64,000 bases of DNA, taken from assembly GCA_002794735.1 (NCBI GenBank), contig NBAZ01000044.1, forward strand, positions 1 to 64,000, read 5' to 3'. Source of the stretch: Pyrrhoderma lamaoense (lineage: Eukaryota; Basidiomycota; Agaricomycetes; Hymenochaetales; Hymenochaetaceae). Position 1 is the stretch's first letter. The number at the start of each line of letters is the position of its first letter. The notes beneath the pieces were generated by a model that had not been told where the DNA came from, made no database searches, and worked only from the letters and a program-made list of their open reading frames with translations. This document shows, piece by piece, positions 53,957-64,000 of this stretch. The position numbers and the translations under genes are program-made.

Positions 53957-54625
53957 AGGGAATACGCCAGTCCGATTTCTCATGTTGTTGAGTACACTGC
54001 GATAGACATTAAAACGCAGTCATGAATGCCATAGAAAGCGACGGCGAGGGTTTCATGATGTTATAATTTTCTCCAGACGGGACCGTTATCGTTTCTGTAT
54101 CAGAAGATGATAAAGTTTGCATGTGAAAATGCAGTGAGTGAGAAGTTGATCGTAGCTCTTGGATATGAGGCCGACGGAACCACGCACTCCCCAGATGGTG
54201 ATTTCTTAGTGTTGTCTCAATCTCGGAGCATCTGGAAAGAGGAAAGTGTGATAGCGGTGTGGATACCAATGGGAGGGAGGATAGTTCGAGAGCTAGGCAA
54301 AGGCATTATGGATGAAGTTTACTGTATCACATTCTCGAAAAGCAAAAGATACACGTATATTGCATCAGGATATAGAAATAGAAATACTTTAATTTGGGAC
54401 GTGGAGAGCGGAGAAATAGACGGAAAGCCACTAAAATGTCATAGAGAACTTATTCCATCTTCCTCTCGTACGACGATTAGTACCCTGTTTCCGGATCGGA
54501 TGGCGAGACAGCTGTAATTTGAAATGTCCGAAGCAGGGAGATAGTCAATGCTCTGTTGAAGGATCGCAAAAGATTGGCTGTTACCTTGCATTCTCTCCAA
54601 ACGCAGAATACATCGTAGCAGCCGT
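53957..54625 (+). pseudogene. Partial WD40 pseudogene, unit B
   Basis: Same relic as 13846-14499: FSPDGTVIVSVSEDDKVCM then TGA, GGRIVRELGKGIMDEVYCITFSKSKRYTYIASGY, then LIWDVESGEIDGKPL. Frame changes at about 54066, 54130 and 54480. Confidence 0.75.
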
Positions 54626-55332
54626 TGAAGACTTAACTTTAGGTCAGGGTTCAATCTTTTAGTCGTATCTAGTGGCGAGGGCTTGGGGTTTAGAGTCTGC
54701 CTACACCAGAAACGATGCTCTGGCTCAGATTGGAGGGCTAAAAAGCGAAGAATTCGACTCCGGCCGGAGCGTAGAGCGAGATAGGGACCTTGAGGCGAGC
54801 TGAGACTTCACAGACCAGTAGAAGTAGTAGAAACGTATGGAACAGAGCCCCGACCGAGACTGTAGTTTGAGAAATGTGTGTATGTATTTCAGTCCACCCG
54901 GACGACTTGCAGTACGGTCAGAGCATTACAAGCGCCAGCGTAAAAAGACGCAGAGTAGTAGACAAAGAGTACATGAGACTCTTAGAAAGCTACCCTGGGA
55001 AGGGATGTGGATATATTAGTTGGTGATTGACGGCCTCAAGTCTGGAGGCTTATATATCAAAAGTCGAGATAAAGGGTAGATAGTAAGGAAAGCATGGCGT
55101 CCAGATGGCTATATGCCACTGGACGAAGGGTTAAAGCTATCAGAAACGAGGTGGTCATATAAATGAATCATACCCTCAAGTAAGAGTAGAAAGTGAAGCT
55201 AAGTAGTAAGAGAAATGGGCGAGAAGCACGGCCGAGAGTAAAGAAGTATAGTAGTGATGGACTTTCCGGGCAAGTTACAAAATGCATTATAACTACATAA
55301 CGACCGGTTATATAGTTAGAGTTGGTCCCACA
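54626..55332 (+). mobile_element. Old LTR relic, family L1, unit B
   Basis: TGAAGACTTAACTTTAGG...TTGGTCCCACA; orthologous in position to 14500-15248 and 62655-63359. Confidence 0.7.
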
Positions 55333-56408
55333 CCCTTATTTAGATTCTGTACGTTGAACACCAGCTGATGCTCCGATTCCTTTCAAGCTCGGCTTCTCGG
55401 AGGATACTACTCTTCGGAAACAACCTCTCTTATATCGGTTAATCCTGCCTTCTGCAAGAGCAATATACATACCAGACTCAGAAAGTCGAAGAAGAAAACG
55501 CCACCAAAAGTGAGGCTTTCAATAGCACAAACTGTATACATTAGCACGTATCTGTCTATGAACCGAGTTTTACTAAGGAGATGTTCAGTTAATTTCAAAA
55601 CAAGGTTCACAAGCATGGAAGATATATCATCTTCATGTTTCCAGTCTGCACCAGAGGACATCAATGTTAATGAATATAGGATTAACGGAGTGCTCGTCCA
55701 TATCAACATCTGGTAACTACCGTGGTTCTCTGATATATAAAACCCTATATCGTTCATAAATTACTTTTAAAGCCTCCAACGGTGCGATCACCCGCTGTAT
55801 ATTATCATCTTGTGCTAAAAAATCTTTACCAGAAGATTAAATATCATCCCATCAGAATGTCCTTTCTCAGTTTTGATTTTCTCATGTACCTCCCACCTTT
55901 CATTCTATTCAATTGATCCGATCTTTCTGGAGCTCTTATTCTGTCAAGCAACGCCCGCTCTAAGAACCGGTTCAGCTCCGCCAACAGTGAGCTCCGTTAC
56001 ATGAAATAGATAATATAAATGTGTAACCCCTATATTCCCTCTAATCAGTGGACTGCTGAGCTGTTCAATATGATGGTCGCGATGCCGAATTGTTATGAAG
56101 TATGGTTCGAAGCTCATGAGAAAAAGACACTGATTACAGATCAGAAATGAAAGTCTGGAACCAGACTTCTTATAATAGCGTGTCAAGATGCCGCATTTTT
56201 AATTGATGGATTAGTCACGAGTAGCGGCACGAGTCCATACAAGATAGGAAATTTTGATACACATACTGGATTATAATTTTCAGTGGTTTAATTACTCTAT
56301 GGCGATATCCACAATTATTGGCTGGCTGGAGTGAAGAATCTAGCAGAAACTGCAAATTATCGATTGTACTGTGTATATCATGTATGACACTATTTGGAAA
56401 GATCATTC
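55333..56408. other. Spacer of tandem unit C (upstream of gene C)
   Basis: Colinear with 7182-8277. Contains tacaagataggaaattttgat at about 56237, the same sequence that flanks the 31-kb transposon in unit B. No gene. Confidence 0.65.
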
Positions 56409-56416
56409 TATAAATA
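56409..56416 (+). promoter_or_regulatory. TATA box of NWD gene C
   Basis: TATAAATA followed by acttgac, 156 bp before ATG 56565. Confidence 0.6.
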
Positions 56417-56564
56417 CTTGACGTGTAACACGCCTCCTTATCTAGTACAAATCGGTGCTCTCTGAGCAATCTATTATTAAGTATAGGTTGATGTTGTTGA
56501 TGATCAGTACTTTGCTTTCAGCCATCCTCCACTGATCTACCTACGACTCAAGTACATTAGTATA

Positions 56565-59500
56565 ATGCCCTTCAGACAAGATGGTCCTAACAACTGCGCT
56601 CACTTTGGTAATTATGTTGATATAGCGGGAAACCAGACAAACAATGTATATTATGGTGAAACCAGTACTACTCTATCTAGTGAGTTCATAACACATTTTT
56701 GTGTGTGATCGTGATCCAAACAGACATTATATATTACAAGGATTGAAGACTACTCTCAATCCATCTCATCTGCCTGGAGATGGTCGACCGACTTGCTTGC
56801 GAGGAACTCGAACGCACATTCTGGGGCAGATAAGAAGATTTATGGATAGAGAGATCTACAGCTCAGAGCTAAATGTGACATTAATAATAGGTGGAGCTGG
56901 TACGGGGAAAAGTACCATCGCAACAACTATTGCAGATCATTATCGCGAAAAGAGGCAGCTTGGATGTCACATATTCTTTCTCAGGGGAGGAAGTGATCCA
57001 GATGCAGTGATCCGGACAATCGCATATAATCTCGCTGCATTCAATTCATCTATAGCGCTCTCCATTAAGAACGCTCTTGAGGGACGTGGTGACTTGTCTT
57101 CGGCTACACTCGATAGTCAGTTTGATATCCTCCTTAGAAAGCCACTTTCACTCGCTTCCAACCACATACCGTGTCCTGTCCTCATTGTCCTTGACGCTAT
57201 CGATGAGTGCGGAACATATGAAACCAGACACGCCTTACTCCGCGTCTTGGGAGAAGGGCTCGCTGGATTGCCTCCCAACTTCCGATTTCTCATCACTGGA
57301 CGTCCCGAGAGTGACATTGTGTCATTCTCGCACTCACTTAAAGCATACGAGATCAATCTGAGTGACGCTACAAGTGATAACAAGAAGGATGTCTGTACTT
57401 ATATCAATCATGAATTCGGGTTAAGGAAAGACAGTGTCAAGCTACCAGAGGACTGGCCATGGGACGACAATATGGAGAAACTTGGAGAGGCAGCAGATGG
57501 ATTGTTCATTTGGGCGTCTACAGCAGTCAAGTTTGTGTTTGAGGGAAAGCTAAAACGCATTGCGCGTCTGAACCGATTGGTGAACAACGCGAAAGCGCTA
57601 GACTTGAACGAGTTATATGTGACTGTACTAGAGAACTCGTTCGAGTGGGATGAGGAGACACAGACACTCTTTTCAAGCGTATTTTCGCTTATCTTCTTCG
57701 GAAAGTCTCCATTATCGGATGAGGACATCGACGGGATCCTAGACGTTGGCCCAGGAACAACGTCAGAGTTACTTTCTTGTCTTCGATCTTTGGTATCACT
57801 CGGATCGGGTCAGCCAGTCAAGATTCACCATACGTCATTTTATGATTATTTGGTGTCTTGTGTAGGGAGACATTGGTATATTGACGTTGGACCACAAAAA
57901 AAGGAAATTGTGGTTAACTGCCTCAACCAGATGAATTATTCGCTCTGCTTCAATATCTGCAACCTTGAATCATCCTTCGTTTGCAACAGAGATGTTTCCG
58001 ATCTTCAGGAGCGCATCGAGGGAAACATCCCAAAGCATCTGAGGTACATATGCTGTTACTGGGGTCATCATATCCGGGATACGTCATACTCACCCGAACT
58101 GGGTAATTTGTTGAAGACGTTTGCACACAACAAACTTCTATTCTGGTTTGAGGTATTGAGCCTCACGGATACGTTCGATGATCATGTTGGTACCGCATTG
58201 GTGTATGCGATTTCATGGATTGGGGTGAGCATCAAGTATCCATTCTCCATTTTTCTAGGCTGATGTACAAAAGAACAATAACCCGGAGCTGTCTGCATTC
58301 CTCAGAGATGCATATCGACAAGCCAGTATATTTTCAGAAGCTATTTCAAAAAGCGCGCCCCATATCTATTGCAGTCTTCTACCCCTCATCAGAGACGAAT
58401 CTGTAGTTTCATTGCACTACAAGAAGTACGCCAATCCAGTTGCTCATATCGAGTATATTGGGTATAGACAACGAAGCGCAGTCATTAAAGTCATCAAAAG
58501 CGGCAAGGATGGATTGTCAGCTTTATCATTTTCTCCAGACGGAACTCGTATCGTTTCTGCGTCAGAGGGCAATGAAGTTTGCATGTGGGATGCAGCGAGT
58601 GGGAAGTTGATCGCAGCTCTTGATTATATGGCTGACAGAGTCGCATTTTCTCCAAGTGGTGATCTCGTAGCATTGACGTATTCTTTTGGAAAGAAAGGAG
58701 TGATAGCGGTGTGGAGTCCCATAGGAGGGGAAGTAGTCCGAGAGCTATGCATAGACAATACAGGTTGCGTTTACTGTATCACATTCTCAAAAAGCGGAAA
58801 ATATATTGCATCGGGATATAGAGATGGAAATATACTAGTTTGGGATGTCAAGAGCGGAAGAGTAGACGGAAGGGCACTAAAGGTTCATGAAGATGTTGTT
58901 AGTTCTGTTTCCTTCTCGTACGACGATCAGTATCTTGTTTCCGGGTCGGCTGGCGGGACAATTGTATTGTGGAATGTGCAAAGCAGGACGGAGGTATATT
59001 CTCAATTGGACGATCACATGGATTGGGTTAACACCGTCGCATTCTCGCCAATTGCTGAATATTTTGTGTCAGCCTCTTTCGATGATATTGCTTGTATCCG
59101 GAAAACATCCACAGGCGAGGTTATTCACCGACTTGGAGGATGTAAAGAAGCAACATACTCATCCGATGGTCTTCATGTTCTGGGATTCGATGGTGACAGT
59201 AAGATCAAGATATGGAACACGTTGGATGCTGACGAACCTCCAAGGGAAATTAATACTGGGTATAAATGCTATTGTGTTGCATTTGCCCCCGATGGCACGC
59301 GCTTCGCGTTTATAAATGGGGAAGGTCCAATTCGGATTTGGGACGCCACTGTTAGTGTGGACAGCACTGAACGAACTCAGGTGCTGAGTGAGATTAGATC
59401 ATTGGCAGTATCGCCAAGTGGAAGGTATATTGCTTCCGGAGACCGGGGCGGTACAGTTTGTGTGCGGCAAACGAACAACGGAATGCTTATCGCTGGGCCA

Positions 59501-60475
59501 ATGAAGGGACGCTCTGTATATGTCGCTTGGTCATGGAAGGGACACAGGGAAGGAGTCAGGTCCGTTGCATTTTCGCAAGACGAAGAGCTTGTCGCCTCTG
59601 GCTCTTACGACAAAACAGTGAGAGTGTGGAAAGCGTTGAGCGGAGAAGCTGTCACGGTATTCGAAGGTCACACACACTGGGTCAGATCCGTTGCCTTTTC
59701 CCCAAATGGAAAGCACATCGCTTCAGGCTCCGTGGACGGGACGATCCGGGTCTGGAGTGTCGAAAGGGGGCGATTGGCTCTCACGCCATTTGAAGACCAC
59801 AGTGGCGGTGTCACTTCAGTCGCTTATTCACCCGATGGATCGAAGATCATTTCGGGATCGGAAGACGAAACTGTCCGTATTTGGAATGCTACAAGTGGCC
59901 AATTACTTTCAACGCTGGAAGATCATTCTGAACCGGTCAACTCTGTAGCTTATTCTCCTGATGGTTTGCGCATTGCCTCCGTAGCATATGATAAAACTAT
60001 GCGAATATGGAATGCTGAAAGCGGCGACATTCAATCTGTGATCAGCCATGACACGGCGGTAAGGTCGGTATGCTTCTCACCTGACGGAACGAAAATCCTG
60101 TCAGGCTCCGGTGACGGAACTATTCGTGTGTGGGATCCTTTCACCTACGAACTTCTCCTTGGAATTCTAGCTGCACACTTCGACTCCTCGCTTTCCTTCT
60201 TTCCTGATAATAAGCATTTTATATCTGTCTCCGAAGATAAGACAATCAGAATCTGGTCTCTGGGTGCTGTAGATTGGGACCTACGAAGAAAAGATGGATG
60301 GGTTGTTGACAAGGACAACAGATTACTCATGTGGCTTCCTAGGGAGACTCACGAGTCACTTATTACCCCCAGAAATCCTGCTATTATGAATGCCCCATAC
60401 AACACAACAGTCGACTTCTCTCGCTATCGAATCGGAGACGAGTGGACCAGACCCATTGCTGTCATCTCTGGGTAA
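56565..60475 (+). CDS. NWD gene C: intact NACHT and 14-WD40 NLR-like receptor, 1271 aa
   Basis: Exons 56565-56679, 56741-58224 and 58259-60475 sum to 3816 nt in one open frame. Introns: 61 nt (GTGAGT...CAAG) and 34 nt (GTGAGC...TCTAG). Residues 15-35 form a Gly/Asn/Gln/Tyr-rich segment (NYVDIAGNQTNNVYYGETS). The NACHT has Walker A GGAGTGKST (about 89-97) and Walker B PVLIVLDAIDECG (about 184-196), then FRFLITGRPESDI. A helical region runs to about 532. SAFLRDAYRQA...HIYCSLLPL links to 14 WD40 repeats (about 600-1200) and the tail WTRPIAVISG. By family it is a STAND NTPase of the HET-E/NWD type: ligand sensing by WD40, NTP-driven oligomerisation by NACHT, signalling through the N terminus. It is the best candidate for a functional product in the array. 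Confidence 0.9.
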
Positions 60476-61984
60476 AACATCTCATTCATCTCTAGCTATG
60501 TGTACTTATCTCCCAGACTCTCCCGTCATCCTTTCTTGTAACATCCATTTCTCACCGCAGAACGTAGAATACTTTTATTATCAATTTATTTTTACTGATG
60601 CTCCAAGATGCATATCTTTTTCTCTTCCCTTCATACGCTAGTAATAATATTTGTCACTAAAAGCCATCAACATTTAAAATCAAGGCTTCACAACCTCAAA
60701 AATAACAATTGTATTTTCTTCTTCGGGATTATACTCTCTTTCATCTATGGCACTAGCCTACTTTACCTTTTACATTTATAAACAAATGTAAAACCTCTAT
60801 TTGTCTCGGTAGTAATCGCCCCTCCACTCTCCGTATTTTTATCTACTACCATAGCGCATAAAGAATAAGAATGCACGCACACAGAAGGCCAAGCTGATCA
60901 ACATGTGCGAAAGACATATTTATTATTAAATTATTGATAATAAGCACGTAGCGGAATGATTCAAGAACAGCGTTCTATACTCTGTCTTCTTCAGAGAATG
61001 TCCAATTCTGATATCATCACACCTTGAAGTATGATGTATGAGAGAAAGGGATGGAAGAAGATATTGACAGTAACTGATATATGGCTTTGAAGCTAGTGAA
61101 CTCGAACCAACACTATAGTGCGGATAGATTAAGTCGGGCATCATAGATCTCAGCATTACAGCTTGACTCATTACACTGGTATCATATGATAGAATAAAAT
61201 GATAGAAAAGATGTTCTTGAATTCGAACGGGCTCATAGAAAATCATGAGTGGAACACTAATCAGAAATGAGTTTTGTAAGTTGCAAGTCAAAGACTCAGC
61301 TGAATATCAGGCTCACGTACTCTTGTATACTTCTACCTCAGGGGAAAGCTCATAGAGTAATAAGTGAGTCTTAATAACAATTCACGAGGTATGAGGGGTT
61401 TCGATTAAATTCAAAATGAGAAAAAAGCGAGCCCACTATCTCGACACACATCTATGTATTATTCGAGTGTCACCGAGTCCTGTTAATAATAGATATAGCC
61501 ACAAAAATGACTTCTCTATCATCTATTTCATCAGTAGAGTCAAGCTACTGTTCTGTTCTGTTTAAGGACCCGACTCATGGCTTAGTAACAGAGCCGTGAG
61601 AATTGCACGTATTAGATAATATTAGATACAAACTCAGACATTATGTCATCTCTTTCTTGAACTCTAAAATTATTATATTCAATCTACAGTGCTTAAAATA
61701 CTACTCCATGCCATGTAAGCATGATATGTATGGGCAGATTTGAATCGATTCATCACAAGCTCCGTGCAGAACATCCTATTTGTGCCTCTTCTACCAAGTA
61801 CAAGGACAGGTTCAATACTCCATTCTTTACATATCTCCTGATTATGTCCATCAATATGAAAGGCTTGAGAATCATCATACTAGCTCTAGTATATAAGAAC
61901 ACTCAAGGCTCTCGTGGTCATCAACCTCCCGTCATTTGTTCCGCTCAAAACAACTATCATATTTAAAAACATCATCTCATTGCA
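60476..61984. other. 3' flank and spacer of unit C
   Basis: Nearly identical to the unit A flank over the first several hundred bases. No gene seen. It lacks the solo LTR found at this place in unit B. Confidence 0.6.
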
Positions 61985-62654
61985 TCATAGGAAATACGCA
62001 AGTCCGATTTCTCATGTTGCTGAGTACACTGTAAATAGACATTGAAATGCAGTTATGAATGTCATAAAAAGTTATGGAGAGGGGTTTATACTGCTATCAT
62101 TTTCTCCAGACGGGACTCTTATCGTTTCTGTATCAGAAGATGATAAAGTTTGTATGTGAAATGTAGCGAGCGAGAAGTTGATCGCAGCTCTTGAGTACGA
62201 GGCTGACAGAATCGCATTCTCTCCAAATGGTGATCTCGTAGCTTGTCTCATACTCGGAGCAACTCGAAAGAGGAGGGCGTGATAGTGGTGTGAGCTCCAT
62301 CGGGAGGTAAAATAGTTCAGAGCTAGGCAAAGGCATTATGGATGAAGTTTACTGTATCACATTCTCGAAAAGCAAAAGATACACGTATATTACATCAGGA
62401 TATAGACATAGAAATACTTTAATTTGGGACGTGGAGAGCGGAGAAATAGACGGAAAGCCACTAAGAGGTCCTACAGAGAGTTTATTCCATCTTCTTCTCG
62501 TACGACGATTGGTATCCTGTTTCCAGATCGGATGGCGAGTCAACTGTAATGTGAAATGTCCGAAGCAAAGAAATAATCAATGCTCTGTTGAAGGGTCACA
62601 AAAGATTGATTACCTTGCATTCTCTCCAGTCGCAGAATACATCGTGGCAGCCGT
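61985..62654 (+). pseudogene. Partial WD40 pseudogene, unit C
   Basis: Same relic as in units A and B: FSPDGTLIVSVSEDDKVCM then TGA, ALEYEADRIAFSPNGDLVA, then MDEVYCITFSKSKRYTYITSGY and LIWDVESGEIDGKPL. Several frame changes. Confidence 0.75.
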
Positions 62655-63359
62655 TGAAGACTCAACTTTAGGTAATGGTTCAACTTTTTAGTCGTGTTTA
62701 GTGCCGAGGACTTGGGGATTAGAGTCTGCCTACACCAAAAACGATGCTCTGGCTCAGATTTGAGGGATAAAAAGCGAGGAACGCGACTTCGGCCGGAGCG
62801 TAGAGAAAGATAGAGCCTTTGGGGCGAGCTGAGACTTCACAGACCAGTAAATGCAGTAGAAACGTATAGAACAAAGCCCTGACCATGACTGTAGTTTGAG
62901 ATAAAAGTTTATGTATTTCAATCCGCCCGGACGACTTACAGTACGGTCAAAGCGTTACAAGCGCGCCCGGGAAGCCAAATAAAGCAGCAGAGACAAAGAG
63001 TACGGGAGACTCTTAGAAAGCTACTCCGGGAAGGGAAGTGGATATATTGGTTGGGGGTTAACTGATTCATTACAGACTCAAATCTGGAGGCTTATATATC
63101 AAAACGCGAGATAAAGGGTAGATAATATGGAAACGTGGTTTTCAGGTGGCTATATGCCACTGGACGAAAGGTTTAAGCCATCGGAATCGAGAGGGTCATA
63201 TAAACGAACGCTCTCCTCGAGTAAGAGTAGAAAGTGAAGCTAAATATTAAGAGAAATAGACCAGGCGTGTGGCTGAGTAGTAGCAATGGACTTTCCGGGT
63301 GATTTAGAAAGTGCATTATAATTGCACTACGACCGACTGGACACTTAGCTGTTCCTTCA
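62655..63359 (+). mobile_element. Old LTR relic, family L1, unit C
   Basis: TGAAGACTCAACTTTAGG...GTTCCTTCA; orthologous to the relics of units A and B. Confidence 0.7.
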
Positions 63360-64000
63360 ACTCTCATTGAGATTCTGTACGATGAACACCAGCTGATGCC
63401 CCGATTCTCCTCAAACTCAGTTTCTCGGAGGATACTACTCTTCGGAAATAACCTTTCTTGTATCGGGCTGACATACTTTCTGCAAGAGAAATAAACATAA
63501 TAGACTTAGAAAGTCGAAGAGGACACCGCCACCAAAAGCAGGACTTTCAAAATGTCACATAACGTATACATGAACATCTATTTGCCTATGAACTGAGTTT
63601 TACTAAGAATATGTTCAGTTTTTTATCAAAACAAGGTACACAAGCATCAGAAATACTTCATCTTCATGTTCACAGTCTGCACCAGAGGACATCAGTGTTA
63701 ATAGATATAGGACCAGCTACGCGTTCGTTTGTACCAGCATCTAGTGAGTACCGTAGTTCTCTGATATATCTAATATTAAACTCTATATTTTCAATAAACG
63801 ACTCTTTATAGTTCCTATAAGTGAGATCTCTTGTTACCAAAAGTTACCAACCATCACTTCGCGCTCACGATCTTTACCAAAAGACTAAATATCATTCCAT
63901 CAGTATGACCTTATTTGTGATTTAATTTTACCACGAATCTCCTATCTTTCATCCTGTGTATATGATCTGATGTTTCTGGAGCTCTGATACTGTCAAGCAA
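63360..64000. other. Spacer of a fourth tandem unit (D), cut by the window end
   Basis: Repeats the start of the unit spacer (gagattctgtacgatgaacacc, then gttctctgatatat and ctgtcaagcaa), as at 7190-7800 and 55340-55950. A fourth NWD gene is therefore expected just beyond 64 kb. Confidence 0.6.

Noticed and set aside
53488..53958. A 156-aa gene in the unit B spacer
   Set aside because: The start is conserved in units A and C, but both have stops about 30 codons in and further frame changes. It is a chance frame in unit B.
54009..54269. Minus-strand frames across WD40 relics and NWD exons
   Set aside because: They are antisense shadows of sense coding sequence with no family match.
1..64000. 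tRNA, rRNA or snoRNA genes
   Set aside because: No cloverleaf with A and B boxes or recognisable rRNA sequence was seen by eye; a tRNAscan/Infernal run would be decisive.

Overview
The window looks like a chromosome segment of a filamentous basidiomycete, probably Agaricomycetes. A Ceratobasidiaceae/Rhizoctonia-like genome is my guess, from NACHT-WD40 genes of the HET-E type in tandem. The evidence is introns of 60-150 nt with GTGAG/GTAAG donors, TATA-driven genes, NACHT-WD40 (NLR-like) genes with 14 WD40 repeats, chromodomain Ty3/gypsy elements, and a large DDE-type DNA transposon. No tRNA, rRNA, CRISPR array or bacterial-style operon was seen.

Layout: (1) 1-7.2 kb holds decayed NACHT-WD40 (NWD) relics. 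These are a WD40 fragment split by a solo LTR with a 4-bp target duplication, a nearly complete but frame-broken NWD pseudogene (1.55-4.78 kb), and a truncated NACHT stub fused to half an LTR. (2) From 7.2 kb to the end runs a tandem array of an 8-kb unit: spacer, TATA box, NWD gene, 3' spacer, a partial WD40 pseudogene, an old LTR relic. Three units (A, B, C) and the start of a fourth are present. Gene C (56565-60475) is intact (1271 aa). Genes A and B are full length but each carries one single-base deletion. (3) Unit B is split just upstream of its gene by a 31.3-kb block (16179-47460) bounded by 18-bp inverted termini.

That block is two head-to-head, 5'-truncated copies of one large DNA transposon. 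Its gene encodes a probable DDE transposase (coiled coil, GGDGT, C(2)H motif, TNDANEGALG). The copies are joined at a 1.78-kb LTR that lacks target duplications. The left copy is interrupted by a 15.3-kb LTR retrotransposon with near-identical 1469-bp LTRs (TSD atagc). The right copy carries a 6.9-kb chromodomain gypsy element in an intron (TSD tgtac). Two solo LTRs (TSDs cctcc and tttat) are nested in the 15.3-kb element.

How parts work together: the NWD proteins are predicted intracellular NLR-like receptors. A short Gly/Asn/Gln-rich N-terminal motif could recruit an effector by amyloid-type templating, the NACHT would drive oligomerisation, and a double WD40 propeller would sense ligand. 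Paralogues share identical tracts in different places, suggesting gene conversion. The retroelements carry unusual cis and coding cargo: ORFs inside the U3 of two unrelated LTR families, a phased GTGCCACA array, heat-shock and TGACTCA elements in the gypsy LTR, and downstream of pol an array of 19 alternating hairpins whose stems co-vary. The hairpin array is the most novel-looking signal. Many frame breaks restore with one extra base in a homopolymer, so assembly error must be excluded before genes are called dead.
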